From Chloroflexota bacterium (lineage in GTDB: Bacteria; Chloroflexota; Dehalococcoidia; Bin125): a DNA stretch of 64,000 nucleotides. Shown here one piece after another: positions 29,624 through 38,275 of this stretch; the first letter of the stretch is position 1, and each line of letters starts with the position of its first letter. The stretch lies in assembly GCA_028873865.1 (NCBI GenBank), contig JAPPNI010000015.1, positions 124,001 through 188,000 on the forward strand, read 5' to 3'. A model generated the notes under the pieces. It was given only the letters and a program-made list of their open reading frames with translations, did not search any database and was not told where the DNA came from. A program made the translations under genes and the position numbers.

Positions 29624-30697
29624 TTACCCGGAACCGGTCTCGAATAGCGACCCCTGATCGGCCGCCGATCCTTGGGGCGTGAGCCCCAGATGGCTCCAGG
29701 CGGCCGGCGTGGCGACCCGGCCGCGCGGGGTTCGTGCAAGAAAGCCCAGCTGGATCAGATACGGCTCGTAGACGTCCATCACGGTGTCGGCATCCTCGGC
29801 GACGGCCGCCGCGAGCGTGTCCAGGCCGACCGGACCGCCATTGAAACCCTCGATCAACGCGCGCAAGAGGCCGCGGTCATGTTCATCGAGACCGAGTTCG
29901 TCCACTCGCAGGCCGCGCAGCGCCTCGTCCGCGACGGAATCTGTGATCACGCCGTCTGCGCGAACCTCCGCGAAGTCGCGAACTCTTCGCAACAGTCGGT
30001 TGGCGATTCGCGGGGTGCCTCGCGCTCGCGCCGCGAGGAGATGAGCTCCCGCAGGATCAAGTTCGACGTCCAGTGCTTCTGCCGAACGGACGATGACCTG
30101 TTCAAGTTCGCCGGTGCTGTAGAAGTCCAGCCGCTGGACCATACCGAATCGATCCCGAAGGGGCGGAGAGATCATCGCGTAGCGAGTCGTCGCCCCGATC
30201 AGCGTGAACGGCTTGACCGAGAGCTGGACGCTGCGCGCCGCCGGCCCGCTGCCGATCATCATGAACAATCGGAAATCCTCCATCGCCGAGTAGAGCACCT
30301 CCTCCGCCGAGCGAGGGACCCGGTGGATCTCGTCGATGAAGAGCACGTCATGGGTCTGCACGGTGGTGAGGATCGCCGCGATGTCGCCGGCGCGTTGGAT
30401 CGCCGGGCCGCTGGTCGGTCTCAGATTCACGCCCAGCTCTCGAGCGACGATACGCGCGAGCGTCGTCTTGCCGAGTCCCGGGGGGCCGTAGAGCAGGAGG
30501 TGGTCCAGCGCCTCATCGCGCTGTTTCGCTGCGTCGACGGCGATGTGGATCGCTTCGTGAACGGTCGACTGACCGACGAACTCGTCAAGCCTGGTCGGGC
30601 GCAGGGCGCGATCGTGGGTGTCGATGTCGCTCTCGGCCGCATCGATCACCCGTCCAACGGCCGAGCCTTCCTCACCGGAGGCGTCCTGGCTAGTCAT
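29624..30697 (-). CDS. ruvB: Holliday junction branch migration helicase RuvB
   Basis: This 357-residue RuvB has Walker [11 protein letters not shown] (70-79), Walker B LFIDEIHR and sensor [19 protein letters not shown]. The C-terminal winged helix contains [18 protein letters not shown] and [18 protein letters not shown]. It drives RuvAB branch migration in recombination repair. RuvA and RuvC are not adjacent. The start overlaps the upstream HD-hydrolase gene's stop by four bases, so translation is coupled. Confidence 0.97.
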   Translation of the reverse strand: MTSQDASGEEGSAVGRVIDAAESDIDTHDRALRPTRLDEFVGQSTVHEAIHIAVDAAKQRDEALDHLLLYGPPGLGKTTLARIVARELGVNLRPTSGPAIQRAGDIAAILTTVQTHDVLFIDEIHRVPRSAEEVLYSAMEDFRLFMMIGSGPAARSVQLSVKPFTLIGATTRYAMISPPLRDRFGMVQRLDFYSTGELEQVIVRSAEALDVELDPAGAHLLAARARGTPRIANRLLRRVRDFAEVRADGVITDSVADEALRGLRVDELGLDEHDRGLLRALIEGFNGGPVGLDTLAAAVAEDADTVMDVYEPYLIQLGFLARTPRGRVATPAAWSHLGLTPQGSAADQGSLFETGSG

Positions 30698-31290
30698 AGT
30701 GCGCGTCGCAGAAATGCGTTGCGGCTGGCGACCGCGAGCGGGTGGAGCGGCTGTCCGCTGTTGAGCTGACTGGTGAGCCGTCGTTCGAGGAACATCGCCG
30801 CAGCTGCGTACAGGTCATGCTCAGCCGCGGCAGCCACGGCCGTCAGGCCCGGGTCTCGCTGGACCTTGCGCGGGTCGATCTTGTCGGCCATGAAGACGGC
30901 CAACGCCTCAAGTGAGTATTCCGGGTGCGCGGTCGTGTGATAGGCGATGGCTGACAGGATCTCCTCGTGCTCGACGTTCAGCGTCGCGCGGGCGTATGCG
31001 GAGGCCAGTGGACCGTGCAGCACGATTGGCGCGGCCAGTTCATCCTCGCTGATCGGAACGCAATAGTGGCGTGACAGCGCAACCAGCTCAGGGCCCTTGC
31101 AATGGCGGAACAGATCGTGCCCAGCCGCGGCCGCCGCGCAGATATCCCGGTCGAGTTCGTGAATCGCCGCCAAACGCAGCGCCCCGCGTTCAACCCGCCT
31201 GACGTGTTTCTGCAGCTTCTCTGGACGGTCGCTCATCGCCGTGGCGAAGCGCTCGCGGATCGCCTCGGGATCGCGGAGAGCGTCGGTCAT
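30694..31290 (-). CDS. HD-domain hydrolase, YqeK-like
   Basis: This 198-residue HD-superfamily protein has [32 protein letters not shown] (the metal-binding HD pair), [29 protein letters not shown] and [18 protein letters not shown]. This order is typical of YqeK, which symmetrically hydrolyses diadenosine tetraphosphate. The [10 protein letters not shown] region is slightly divergent. It is coupled to ruvB downstream and to a membrane-protein gene upstream by 4-base overlaps. Confidence 0.82.
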   Translation of the reverse strand: MTDALRDPEAIRERFATAMSDRPEKLQKHVRRVERGALRLAAIHELDRDICAAAAAGHDLFRHCKGPELVALSRHYCVPISEDELAAPIVLHGPLASAYARATLNVEHEEILSAIAYHTTAHPEYSLEALAVFMADKIDPRKVQRDPGLTAVAAAAEHDLYAAAAMFLERRLTSQLNSGQPLHPLAVASRNAFLRRAL

Positions 31291-31904
31291 CGGCGGCCCC
31301 GACGGCGACTCTCGTCCTCGTCCGGCTGTGTCAGCTGCACGCCGACGAAGTCGGAGACGGCGGTGCCGACGTCCAGCGCTTCCTGATGCGTGGGAAATCG
31401 GCCGATGCGCATCAACCGACCGTCGGCGAAGGCGATATGAGCGCTATGCGAACCGCTGAACTGAAGCAGCAGTGGACGCGAGCGCTGTTGCTTCATCGTG
31501 ATCGTCTCAATGTCGTAGAGCTCGAAACTCCACTCCCGATTGACGACCCAGAGCATCGACTGATGGACGCGCCCCACGTCATCTTCGAGGTCGAAGTCGA
31601 CCTCGAGCACGTCGCCACCAACGACGCCGAGAATGGCCCAGAGTATGCCGCCCCCGAAATAGCCGGCGGCGGCGCCGACAACAGCAGCTCCCAGCGGGTC
31701 GGAGCCGCCAAACAACCCCACCGCGACCAGCGCCACGATCGCCGCCGGGATCGCGCCATAGGCCCAGTTGGGTAGGGGCGACCAGAACGTGCGAAGCCGC
31801 AGCGTATCCTGATTCGGATAGGAGAGGCGGACGATGGATGACCGCGTCTTCGGCGCGACCGGTTCGGCTGAGTCAGCTGGTCGACGGCGTCGTCTGCGAG
31901 CCAT
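31287..31904 (-). CDS. Uncharacterised membrane protein with two central helices
   Basis: This 205-residue protein has a highly basic N-terminus (MARRRRRRPADSAEP) and two closely spaced hydrophobic segments (YGAIPAAIVALVAVGLF; GAAVVGAAAGYFGGGILWAI). The soluble C-terminal half resembles a PH-like or bacterial photosynthesis-type beta-domain in hydropathy only (SFELYDIETITMKQQ). No family is recognised. It ends in an overlap with the YqeK-like gene. The ATG is part of a CCATGG that also contains an ATG for the opposite strand. Confidence 0.7.
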   Translation of the reverse strand: MARRRRRRPADSAEPVAPKTRSSIVRLSYPNQDTLRLRTFWSPLPNWAYGAIPAAIVALVAVGLFGGSDPLGAAVVGAAAGYFGGGILWAILGVVGGDVLEVDFDLEDDVGRVHQSMLWVVNREWSFELYDIETITMKQQRSRPLLLQFSGSHSAHIAFADGRLMRIGRFPTHQEALDVGTAVSDFVGVQLTQPDEDESRRRGRR

Positions 31905-31920
31905 GGTCAGAGGCTATCGG

Positions 31921-32139
31921 ATGCGTGCGTCGCTGGGACTGATCGTCTCAGTAGCGCTGTGGCTGGTCTGGACCTCCCCGGCCCTGGCTCAAGAGGTCGT
32001 GATGTCGGGGAGCCGCTATTCGGCGCCGCTATGGGCGTGGATCGCCGCGATCGTGGTGGCCATGGGACTCAGCCTGTTGGGAATCGTGATCGGCTTGTGG
32101 TTCCTGCGCAAGCGTTCCCGGATCGAGTCATCCGAGTAG
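31921..32139 (+). CDS. Small exported or membrane protein
   Basis: This 72-residue protein has a signal peptide (MRASLGLIVSVALWLVWTSP, then ALAQ) followed by a C-terminal membrane helix (WAWIAAIVVAMGLSLLGIVI) and a basic tail (RKRSRIESSE). AGAGG lies about 7 bases before this ATG, which is why I prefer it over the ATG 18 bases upstream. It is divergent from the membrane-protein gene, with at most 16 bases between starts. Function unknown. Confidence 0.6.
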   Translation: MRASLGLIVSVALWLVWTSPALAQEVVMSGSRYSAPLWAWIAAIVVAMGLSLLGIVIGLWFLRKRSRIESSE

Positions 32140-32143
32140 AACG

Positions 32144-32175
32144 GCGAAGCGCACTCCCTGAGGAGTGCGCTTCGC
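32144..32175. terminator. Bidirectional hairpin terminator
   Basis: A perfect 14-bp stem (GCGAAGCGCACTCC against GGAGTGCGCTTCGC) with a CTGA tetraloop lies between the convergent small membrane protein and acyl-CoA dehydrogenase genes. Confidence 0.85.
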
Positions 32176-32197
32176 ATTGTGACTGGACCGCGAGCGT

Positions 32198-33328
32198 TTA
32201 GATCTCGAGCAGCTCCGCAACCTTCTCGCGGTGGTGGTCGGCGTCGCCCCACATCAACTCGGCCATCTTCTGGCGGCGGAAGTAGAGCTGGATGATGTAC
32301 TCCTTGGTGAAGCCGATACCGCCGTGGATCTGCTGGCCGTGGGCAACAACTCGGCGGGTCGCGTCCGAGCACCAGGCCTTGGCCATGGCGACCTGCAGGT
32401 CGGCGTCGTCTTCGCCCTCGGTCACCGCCCAGGCGGCGCGGTACATGATGAAGCGCGAGCCGTCGACATCGGTGATCATGTCGGCGGCCTTGTGCTGGAT
32501 CGCCTGGAACGAGCCGATCGGGCGGCCGAACTGGATGCGCTCCTTGGCGTAGTCGACCGAGATTTCGAAGTCGCGCTGGGCCAGGCCGACGAGGTAGGCG
32601 CAGTAGGCGACGGTGTAGTAGCGCTTGGCGATCTCGATCATGCCCCAGGCGTTGCCGGCTTCACCGAGCACGGCGTCGGCGCCAACGCGGACGCCGTCAA
32701 GCTTGACTTCGCACTGCTTGTCCGCGGCGATCGTCTGGAGGACGGTGGTCGAGAGGCCGTCGGCGTTGCCCGGCACGAGGAACAGGGACACACCCTCATC
32801 GCCCTCTGACCCAGGCGTGCGCGCGGCGACGAGAATGGTGTCGGCCACATGTGCGTCGGGAATGAACAGCTTGGTGCCGTTGAGTACGAAGCCGTCGCCG
32901 TCGGCCGCGGCGGTGGTCTCGATGCCGGAGCTGTCGAAGCGGGCCGAAGGCTCGGTCAGGGCAAACGTCATCACGTGCTGACCGGCGGCGACAGCGGTGC
33001 AGTACTGCTGCTTCTGCGCGTCGCTGCCCAGCGCCTCGACGAAGGCGGCGGTGAGCACGGTGTTGATGTACGGCCCGGGAACCAGCGCGCGGCCGAACTC
33101 TTCAAGCAGCACGCAGAGGTCGAGGAAGGAGAGGCCGGCGCCGCCCAGTTCCTCAGCCGTGATCAGGCCCATCCAGCCCTGGTTGGCCATGCCATTCCAG
33201 AGGTCGTCGGTGTACCCGCGCTCGTCCTCCTCCATGTCGCGCACAAGCTTCTCCGTGCACTCGTTGGTCAGGAAGTCGCGGGCGAAATTCTTCAGCAGTT
33301 CCTGTTCTTCGGTCAGTCCGAGGTCCAT
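32198..33328 (-). CDS. Acyl-CoA dehydrogenase
   Basis: This 376-residue flavoprotein has MDLGLTEEQELLKNFARDFL at its N-terminus and MTFALTEPSARFDSSG (the FAD/substrate-binding middle domain). RIQFGRPIGSFQAIQHKAAD and HGQQIHGGIGFTKEYIIQLY in the C-terminal helical domain complete the family pattern. It oxidises an acyl-CoA at the alpha-beta carbons and passes electrons to ETF. No ETF gene is nearby. It resembles the acyl-CoA dehydrogenases common in steroid or branched-chain degraders, but specificity is not evident. It is transcribed divergently from the amidase gene, with a 195-bp gap. Confidence 0.93.
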   Translation of the reverse strand: MDLGLTEEQELLKNFARDFLTNECTEKLVRDMEEDERGYTDDLWNGMANQGWMGLITAEELGGAGLSFLDLCVLLEEFGRALVPGPYINTVLTAAFVEALGSDAQKQQYCTAVAAGQHVMTFALTEPSARFDSSGIETTAAADGDGFVLNGTKLFIPDAHVADTILVAARTPGSEGDEGVSLFLVPGNADGLSTTVLQTIAADKQCEVKLDGVRVGADAVLGEAGNAWGMIEIAKRYYTVAYCAYLVGLAQRDFEISVDYAKERIQFGRPIGSFQAIQHKAADMITDVDGSRFIMYRAAWAVTEGEDDADLQVAMAKAWCSDATRRVVAHGQQIHGGIGFTKEYIIQLYFRRQKMAELMWGDADHHREKVAELLEI

Positions 33329-33523
33329 GTCATCCTCCGTCGCGGCCCGTCTCAGGGTGGGTGGGTCCGCCGATCTGCCTGTGGATTGGGCACGCCGAAG
33401 CGCGCAACGCGTTTGAGGCTATCGGATAGGTCGGTATCGCGCCAGATAGCCGCTCGACGAGCCCTCTGGAATGCGGAATCGGATGCGTCCAGATGCCGTG
33501 GACCCGACGAATATCCTTCACCC

Positions 33524-35650
33524 ATGTGGATTCCCGCATTTGGGCGAGGCCATCGCACGGCCTGGTGGACCCTCCTGCTCGCCGCAGCCGTCGGTCTGAC
33601 CGCCGCCGCGCTGGGGCTGAGAACGATCCAGCCCCAGTCCGCATCGTCCGATTCGCTCGTTTCAATCGTCCGTGAAGGGGAGATTGGCGAGCCAGGCGAT
33701 GTTGATTCCTTTGTCCTCTTCGCGCTCACCGGGGACAGCTTTGTGCTGTCGTTGGAGCATCGGACGCTGCACGCCTCGCGAATCTCCGTTTGGCGACCGG
33801 CGACGGACGGATCAGATGCGCGAAGGGTGGCGCGATCCGCGGGCAATGGCGCACCGTTGGTCTGGACCGCCCCACGCAGCGGGGCGTGGCGTGTGCAGGT
33901 CTCGGGAGTGAATGGCGCCACCGGTTCCTACCGGTTGAGTATCCGCACCGACATGGACGCCGTCGGCGCCGATCTGGTCACGGCCCGGGCCGGGGCGTTC
34001 GACGAACGCGGAATCCTGATCGAGCGGTCCTTCATCGACCAGGCCGGTGACGTGGACTGGTTCGCGTTTCCCGTGGCGAGCGGAAACCGTTACACGCTCT
34101 GGTCCGTTCGGGGATCGATCGGCGGTTTGTCCGGTGCGGTGCGGCCACCGTCGGCTGAGTCGTTTCAGCCGCTCGATCTCGTCGAGGGCTTGGTCGTTGG
34201 CGACCTTGAACCAACCGTGGACGGCATCGCCGTGCTCGCAGTCGGTGGATCGGACCTCTTTCAGGTTGGCAGCTATGCGGTCGGCGTAACGCGACGAGGC
34301 GAACAGCCGGAGCCGGCAATCACCCTGCCCGTTCGCCCCGCGCCGGAGCTGCGCATCCAGACCATCGAGGCGGTAGCGGTGCAACGCGACCACCGCCATC
34401 AGGCGGAGTTCGCGTTTCGGGGGGAGTGGGGACCGATCCGCCAGAGCAGCGGTCTACGCGTCTGGATCGACACCGATCCCGGCGCCGATGACGAGGACGA
34501 GTGGGAGTATCTGCTGCGCTCCAACGATGGCCGCCGAGCGAGCCTGTGGTCCTTCGACCAACAGGCATGGGTGGACAGCAGCCGGATCGGAGCCCGTGGC
34601 TTCGACACGCTGATCATGCGCTGGAGCGGGCGCACTGCCGATGAACTGATCCGTTGGCAGGCGAGCGTCAAGAACTCCGACGGGACATGGACGCTGGCGC
34701 GTCCTCGATTCCTGGAAATCCCTCATCCTCAGCCGACCTTGCCGCCTCTCTGGTCCTTTCGCGAACGCACCGGCCCCGAAGATCCTCGGTTCCACGAAGA
34801 GTTGGAGGCGGCCGGTGTCGTCAAGGACCTGGACGACGACGCGCTCGTAGTCGTGCTCGACCCCGGACATGGTGTCGAAACCGGCGCCTGGGACAACGGA
34901 ATTCTGGAGGCTGAGTCGAATCTGGCCTTCGCCCTGCGAATCGAGGAGTTGCTGGAGGCCAGAGGCATCCACGTGGCCCTGACCCGGCGAGCGCCCGGAC
35001 GCCCGTACCTCAATCTCGATCAAGTCCTCTGGCGGCCCGACTACCAGGTCAGGGCTGAACTGGCCCATCTGGCCAGAGCCGACCTGTTCGTCTCGATTCA
35101 CTCGAACGCCAACTACCTGCAACCGATTCGTGGGCTGGAGGCCTGGTACTACCCCCGTCGCAACGGTGACGAGGCGAATCTTCGCCTGTCGGAAACGCTC
35201 TTGACCTATGTGCAACGCGCGCTGGCCCGATACGGCTACCGGACGTCGACGCTGATCTACGACTCGAGCTGTTGGGAACTCGTCAACGGCGTCTGCGACC
35301 CGATCTACGTGCTGGCTCCCTTCCTGCTCGTCGATGCCGACGTGGCGCAACGCTGGGGGTTCGATCCTGTCGAACTGGGCCTCTCGGAGGACCCGTACGA
35401 CCCGGCCCGGAACGAGTGGCTCTGGCGCAACGACATCACGATCGGAGAGCCCCCGATCGATCTGATCGTCCCGGAGACGCAGACAGGGCCGGGAACCATC
35501 ATTCGCGGCAACCTGATGCCTACCGTGCTACTGGAGCTGCTCTACGCCACGCACGAGGCGGACGCCAGGATCCTGCGCGATCCTGCCGCTCGGGAAGTCA
35601 TCGCTCAGGCGATCGCCGATGGCATCCTGGACTTCCTTGAGGTCGAATGA
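33524..35650 (+). CDS. Exported N-acetylmuramoyl-L-alanine amidase with PPC-like repeats
   Basis: This 708-residue protein has an N-terminal signal or anchor (TAWWTLLLAAAVGLTAAALG). Two beta-sandwich segments resembling bacterial pre-peptidase C-terminal domains follow (GEIGEPGDVDSFVLFALTGD; IDQAGDVDWFAFPVASGNRY). The C-terminal Amidase_3 domain from about residue 435 has the zinc-site motifs VVVLDPGHG, the Glu in ILEAESNLAF, and DLFVSIHSNAN. It would cleave the amide between muramic acid and the stem peptide during growth or division. The frame is open far upstream, but that part is antisense to the acyl-CoA dehydrogenase gene. Confidence 0.9.
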   Translation: MWIPAFGRGHRTAWWTLLLAAAVGLTAAALGLRTIQPQSASSDSLVSIVREGEIGEPGDVDSFVLFALTGDSFVLSLEHRTLHASRISVWRPATDGSDARRVARSAGNGAPLVWTAPRSGAWRVQVSGVNGATGSYRLSIRTDMDAVGADLVTARAGAFDERGILIERSFIDQAGDVDWFAFPVASGNRYTLWSVRGSIGGLSGAVRPPSAESFQPLDLVEGLVVGDLEPTVDGIAVLAVGGSDLFQVGSYAVGVTRRGEQPEPAITLPVRPAPELRIQTIEAVAVQRDHRHQAEFAFRGEWGPIRQSSGLRVWIDTDPGADDEDEWEYLLRSNDGRRASLWSFDQQAWVDSSRIGARGFDTLIMRWSGRTADELIRWQASVKNSDGTWTLARPRFLEIPHPQPTLPPLWSFRERTGPEDPRFHEELEAAGVVKDLDDDALVVVLDPGHGVETGAWDNGILEAESNLAFALRIEELLEARGIHVALTRRAPGRPYLNLDQVLWRPDYQVRAELAHLARADLFVSIHSNANYLQPIRGLEAWYYPRRNGDEANLRLSETLLTYVQRALARYGYRTSTLIYDSSCWELVNGVCDPIYVLAPFLLVDADVAQRWGFDPVELGLSEDPYDPARNEWLWRNDITIGEPPIDLIVPETQTGPGTIIRGNLMPTVLLELLYATHEADARILRDPAAREVIAQAIADGILDFLEVE

Positions 35651-35771
35651 TCCTGAGGTTTCTGGAAACCGATATGTCAAGTTCCTATTGCCGTACGTGA
35701 CAACCGGTATATCCGAACAAACATACGCTATCATCTCCTCTGTATCGCCATGACGGGGAGGATCGATCGCG

Positions 35772-36242
35772 ATGCCGGACGCGCCGCAGCTCGATCATCA
35801 GCGAATCGTTCCGGGGTTGACCTATGCCGACGCTCCGGCGGCGATCGACTGGCTCTGCCGCGTCTTCGGCTTTGAAGAAGTGCGGCGAATGGAGGTCGGC
35901 GACGGCCGGATCGGCAATGCCGCGCTCAGTCTGCACGGTGAACAGATCATGCTCGCCTCTCCCTTCGAGGAAGCCGGGACGATGTCGCCTCGCGACCTGC
36001 CCGCCCTCCACCAACAGATCACGGTCTACATCGACGACGTTGATGCCCACTTCGAACACGCGCAGGCCGAAGGTGCCGAGGTCCTGGCCGAACCGGCCGA
36101 CCAATTCTGGGGCGGCCGCACGTACTGGGTCGAGGATTTGGAAGGCCACCGCTGGACGTTCCAACAGCAGATCCGCAGCGTTCCCGATGACCAGTCGGCG
36201 GCGGAAATGCTTAAGATCGCGAGTGACGAGGAGCAGCGGTGA
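35772..36242 (+). CDS. VOC family protein 1 of 5
   Basis: This 156-residue vicinal-oxygen-chelate (glyoxalase/bleomycin-resistance fold) protein has PGLTYADAPAAIDWLCRVFG followed by F, an ALSLHGEQIMLASP strand, ITVYIDDVDAHFEHAQAEGA and the C-terminal TYWVEDLEGHRWTFQQ. It is first of a five-gene tandem array that shares this layout. The upstream 120 bases are AT-rich for this genome and contain TATCAT and a GTGACA hexamer, so the array promoter is probably there. Substrate unknown. Confidence 0.88.
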   Translation: MPDAPQLDHQRIVPGLTYADAPAAIDWLCRVFGFEEVRRMEVGDGRIGNAALSLHGEQIMLASPFEEAGTMSPRDLPALHQQITVYIDDVDAHFEHAQAEGAEVLAEPADQFWGGRTYWVEDLEGHRWTFQQQIRSVPDDQSAAEMLKIASDEEQR

Positions 36243-36652
36243 CTGAAGAAGACCAACAGCAGCAAGTCTTTCCTTACCTCGCTTACGAGGATGCCCCGGC
36301 CGCGGTCGATTGGCTATGCCGAGTATTCGGGTTCAAAGCGCTCGATGTGCAGACGATTCCGGACGGGCGAGTTGTGCATGCCGCGCTCTCGCTTCAGGGT
36401 GCGCAGGTGATGCTGGCATCGTTGTTCGATGGCGGCGGCTACCGATCACCCAGGGGGCTAGACGCGCTGCCCAGCCACGTCCTGATTCACGTTGACGACG
36501 TCGAGGCGCACTTTCGGCGGGCGGAGTCGGCCGGAGCGACCATTCGCTATGGCCCCGTGGACCAGCCCTGGGGCGCCCGGTTGTACGAGGCGACCGACCT
36601 GGAGGGGCATCGCTGGGCGTTCATGCAGCCGCAGGCAGTTGGACACACATGA
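36239..36652 (+). CDS. VOC family protein 2 of 5
   Basis: This 137-residue paralogue has YLAYEDAPAAVDWLCRVFGF, HAALSLQGAQVMLASLFDGG, VLIHVDDVEAHFRRAESAGA and LYEATDLEGHRWAFMQP. The GTG start overlaps the previous stop (GTGA), so the two are coupled. It is the shortest of the five and lacks the C-terminal acidic tail. It ends just before a run of 10-bp repeats that separates it from the remaining three copies. Confidence 0.85.
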   Translation: MTEEDQQQQVFPYLAYEDAPAAVDWLCRVFGFKALDVQTIPDGRVVHAALSLQGAQVMLASLFDGGGYRSPRGLDALPSHVLIHVDDVEAHFRRAESAGATIRYGPVDQPWGARLYEATDLEGHRWAFMQPQAVGHT

Positions 36653-36660
36653 ACACGGCC

Positions 36661-36705
36661 GAAAGAACCTGAAGAAACCTGAAAGAACCTGAAAAAACCT
36701 GAAAG
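36661..36705. repeat. Tandem decamer repeat (GAARRAACCT, 4.5 copies)
   Basis: Four consecutive 10-bp units (GAAAGAACCT, GAAGAAACCT, GAAAGAACCT, GAAAAAACCT) plus half a unit follow the second VOC stop. The 172-bp gap that holds them has no gene. Period and purine-rich character resemble the array at 9561-9665. Confidence 0.8.
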
Positions 36706-36824
36706 CTGCCGACACACGATCTCCCGTAAAACACTGGGTTTCGTACGATTCGGGTGCTGAAAAAACAATTCGGACTGAACGCCCACTGGCGCTCAGCCGC
36801 AAGTCGGAATGAAAGGACAGGACG

Positions 36825-37280
36825 ATGGTTCAGAATCCACCAGAAGGCAGTCAACGCATCCTGCCGTACCTGAACTACGCAGACGCGCCGGCAATAATCG
36901 AGTTCCTCAAGAACGCCTTCGGCTTCGAACAGGGGCTGCTGCTGGAGATGCCCGACGGAACCGTCGGGCACTGCGAGCTGCAGATGAACGGTGAGACGCT
37001 CATGCTCGCCAGCGCATTCCCCGAGATGGGCCTGAGCAGTCCCCAGGCCCTCGGCGGCATACACGCGCAGGTCGTCGTCTACGTGGATGACCTCGACGCT
37101 CACTGCGAGCGTGCTCGCGCGGCCGGCGCCGAGATCACGCAGGAACCCGCCGACCAGTTCTACGGCGACCGAACATACCGCGCGGTCGATCCCGAAGGCG
37201 TCGGCTGGGACTTCCATCAGCACGTGCGCGACGTCAGCCCGGAAGAAATGATGGCGGCGATGTCGGAAACGGAAGAGTGA
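36825..37280 (+). CDS. VOC family protein 3 of 5
   Basis: This 151-residue VOC protein has ILPYLNYADAPAIIEFLKNA, MPDGTVGHCELQMNGETLML, VVVYVDDLDAHCERARAAGA and DQFYGDRTYRAVDPEGVGWD. The VGHCEL histidine and glutamate are candidates for the metal site. GAAAGGAC precedes the ATG. It resumes the array after the decamer repeat and is probably co-transcribed with the next two genes (10-11 base gaps). Confidence 0.88.
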   Translation: MVQNPPEGSQRILPYLNYADAPAIIEFLKNAFGFEQGLLLEMPDGTVGHCELQMNGETLMLASAFPEMGLSSPQALGGIHAQVVVYVDDLDAHCERARAAGAEITQEPADQFYGDRTYRAVDPEGVGWDFHQHVRDVSPEEMMAAMSETEE

Positions 37281-37290
37281 GGTCGAGTAA

Positions 37291-37758
37291 ATGACCGAGC
37301 AAACAGACCTCAGCGCGGGCCGCAGGCAGCGAATCGTGCCCGCGCTGTCATACGACGACGCGCCCGCCATGATCGAATTTCTCTGCCGCGCGTTTGGCTT
37401 TACCGAGCGGTTTCGCCTGGATATGCCCGACGGCACCATCGGCCATGCCTCCCTGCTCAGTGGCGAGGATGAGGTGACCCTGGCCTCGGCCTTTCCCGAG
37501 GGCGGACTCGGCGGGCCGGGCCGCCTGCCGCACCTGCACGCCAGCGTGATGGTCTACGTCGACGATGTTGACGCGCACTACGCCCGCGCCGTGGCCGAAG
37601 GTGCCACGATTCTGCAGGAGCCTGAAGACCAGTTCTTCGGCGACCGGACCTATCGCGCCGAGGATCCCGAGGGCGGATGCTGGTGGTTCCACCAGGAACT
37701 CGAGCGACTCACCGGCGACCAAGTCCAGGCCACCCTGGACGCAATGTCGGAGGAGTAG
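37291..37758 (+). CDS. VOC family protein 4 of 5
   Basis: This 155-residue paralogue has VPALSYDDAPAMIEFLCRAF, MPDGTIGHASLLSGEDEVTL, VMVYVDDVDAHYARAVAEGA and DQFFGDRTYRAEDPEGGCWW. It is closest in pattern to copy 3. The tail LERLTGDQVQATLDAMSEE is a helical extension also seen in copies 3 and 5. Confidence 0.88.
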   Translation: MTEQTDLSAGRRQRIVPALSYDDAPAMIEFLCRAFGFTERFRLDMPDGTIGHASLLSGEDEVTLASAFPEGGLGGPGRLPHLHASVMVYVDDVDAHYARAVAEGATILQEPEDQFFGDRTYRAEDPEGGCWWFHQELERLTGDQVQATLDAMSEE

Positions 37759-37769
37759 CTGGCCGCGCC

Positions 37770-38240
37770 ATGACTGATGTACCGCTGCCTGAGGGATCGC
37801 AGCACATCGCGCCCTACGTGTACTACGACGATCCGCGGGCGGCCACGTCGTTTCTGTGTAACGTGTTTGGCTTCGAGCTGACGATGATGCTGGAGTGGCC
37901 CGATGGCGACGTGGCGCACGCTGAAGTCTCGCTCAACGGCGAGCGGGTGTTGATCGGTTATGCCGATCCGAGCTTCGGGCTGAGCACTCCGGGGCGACTC
38001 GGGGCGCAGCACACCGTGCTGTGCGTCTACGTGGCTGATGTCGATGCGCATTGCGCTCATGCGACCAAGGCCGGCGCAGAAATCGTACGTCCGCCGACCG
38101 ACCAGTTCTATGGCTCCCGCGCGTACACGGTTCGCGACTGCGAGGGAATGCTCTGGGAGTTTCGCGAGCATCTGCGGGAGCCGGCGCACGACGCGCTGAC
38201 CGAATCGCTTGCCGTCCTGGCCCGCGCGATCGGCAGGTAG
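37770..38240 (+). CDS. VOC family protein 5 of 5
   Basis: This 156-residue paralogue has IAPYVYYDDPRAATSFLCNV, WPDGDVAHAEVSLNGERVLI, LCVYVADVDAHCAHATKAGA and DQFYGSRAYTVRDCEGMLWE. I chose the ATG 11 bases after the fourth gene's stop; upstream in-frame codons overlap that gene. It is the most divergent of copies 3-5 (VADVDAHC, DCEG). Confidence 0.87.
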   Translation: MTDVPLPEGSQHIAPYVYYDDPRAATSFLCNVFGFELTMMLEWPDGDVAHAEVSLNGERVLIGYADPSFGLSTPGRLGAQHTVLCVYVADVDAHCAHATKAGAEIVRPPTDQFYGSRAYTVRDCEGMLWEFREHLREPAHDALTESLAVLARAIGR

Positions 38241-38275
38241 GGACGCGACGCGCCAGGTCGCGGAGTTGCTCGGCA

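Noticed and set aside
32849..33523. N-terminal extension of the amidase gene
   Set aside because: Antisense to the acyl-CoA dehydrogenase; the signal segment begins at 33524.
36661..36705. Decamer repeats as a degenerate CRISPR array
   Set aside because: Units are 10 bp with no spacers and no cas genes nearby.
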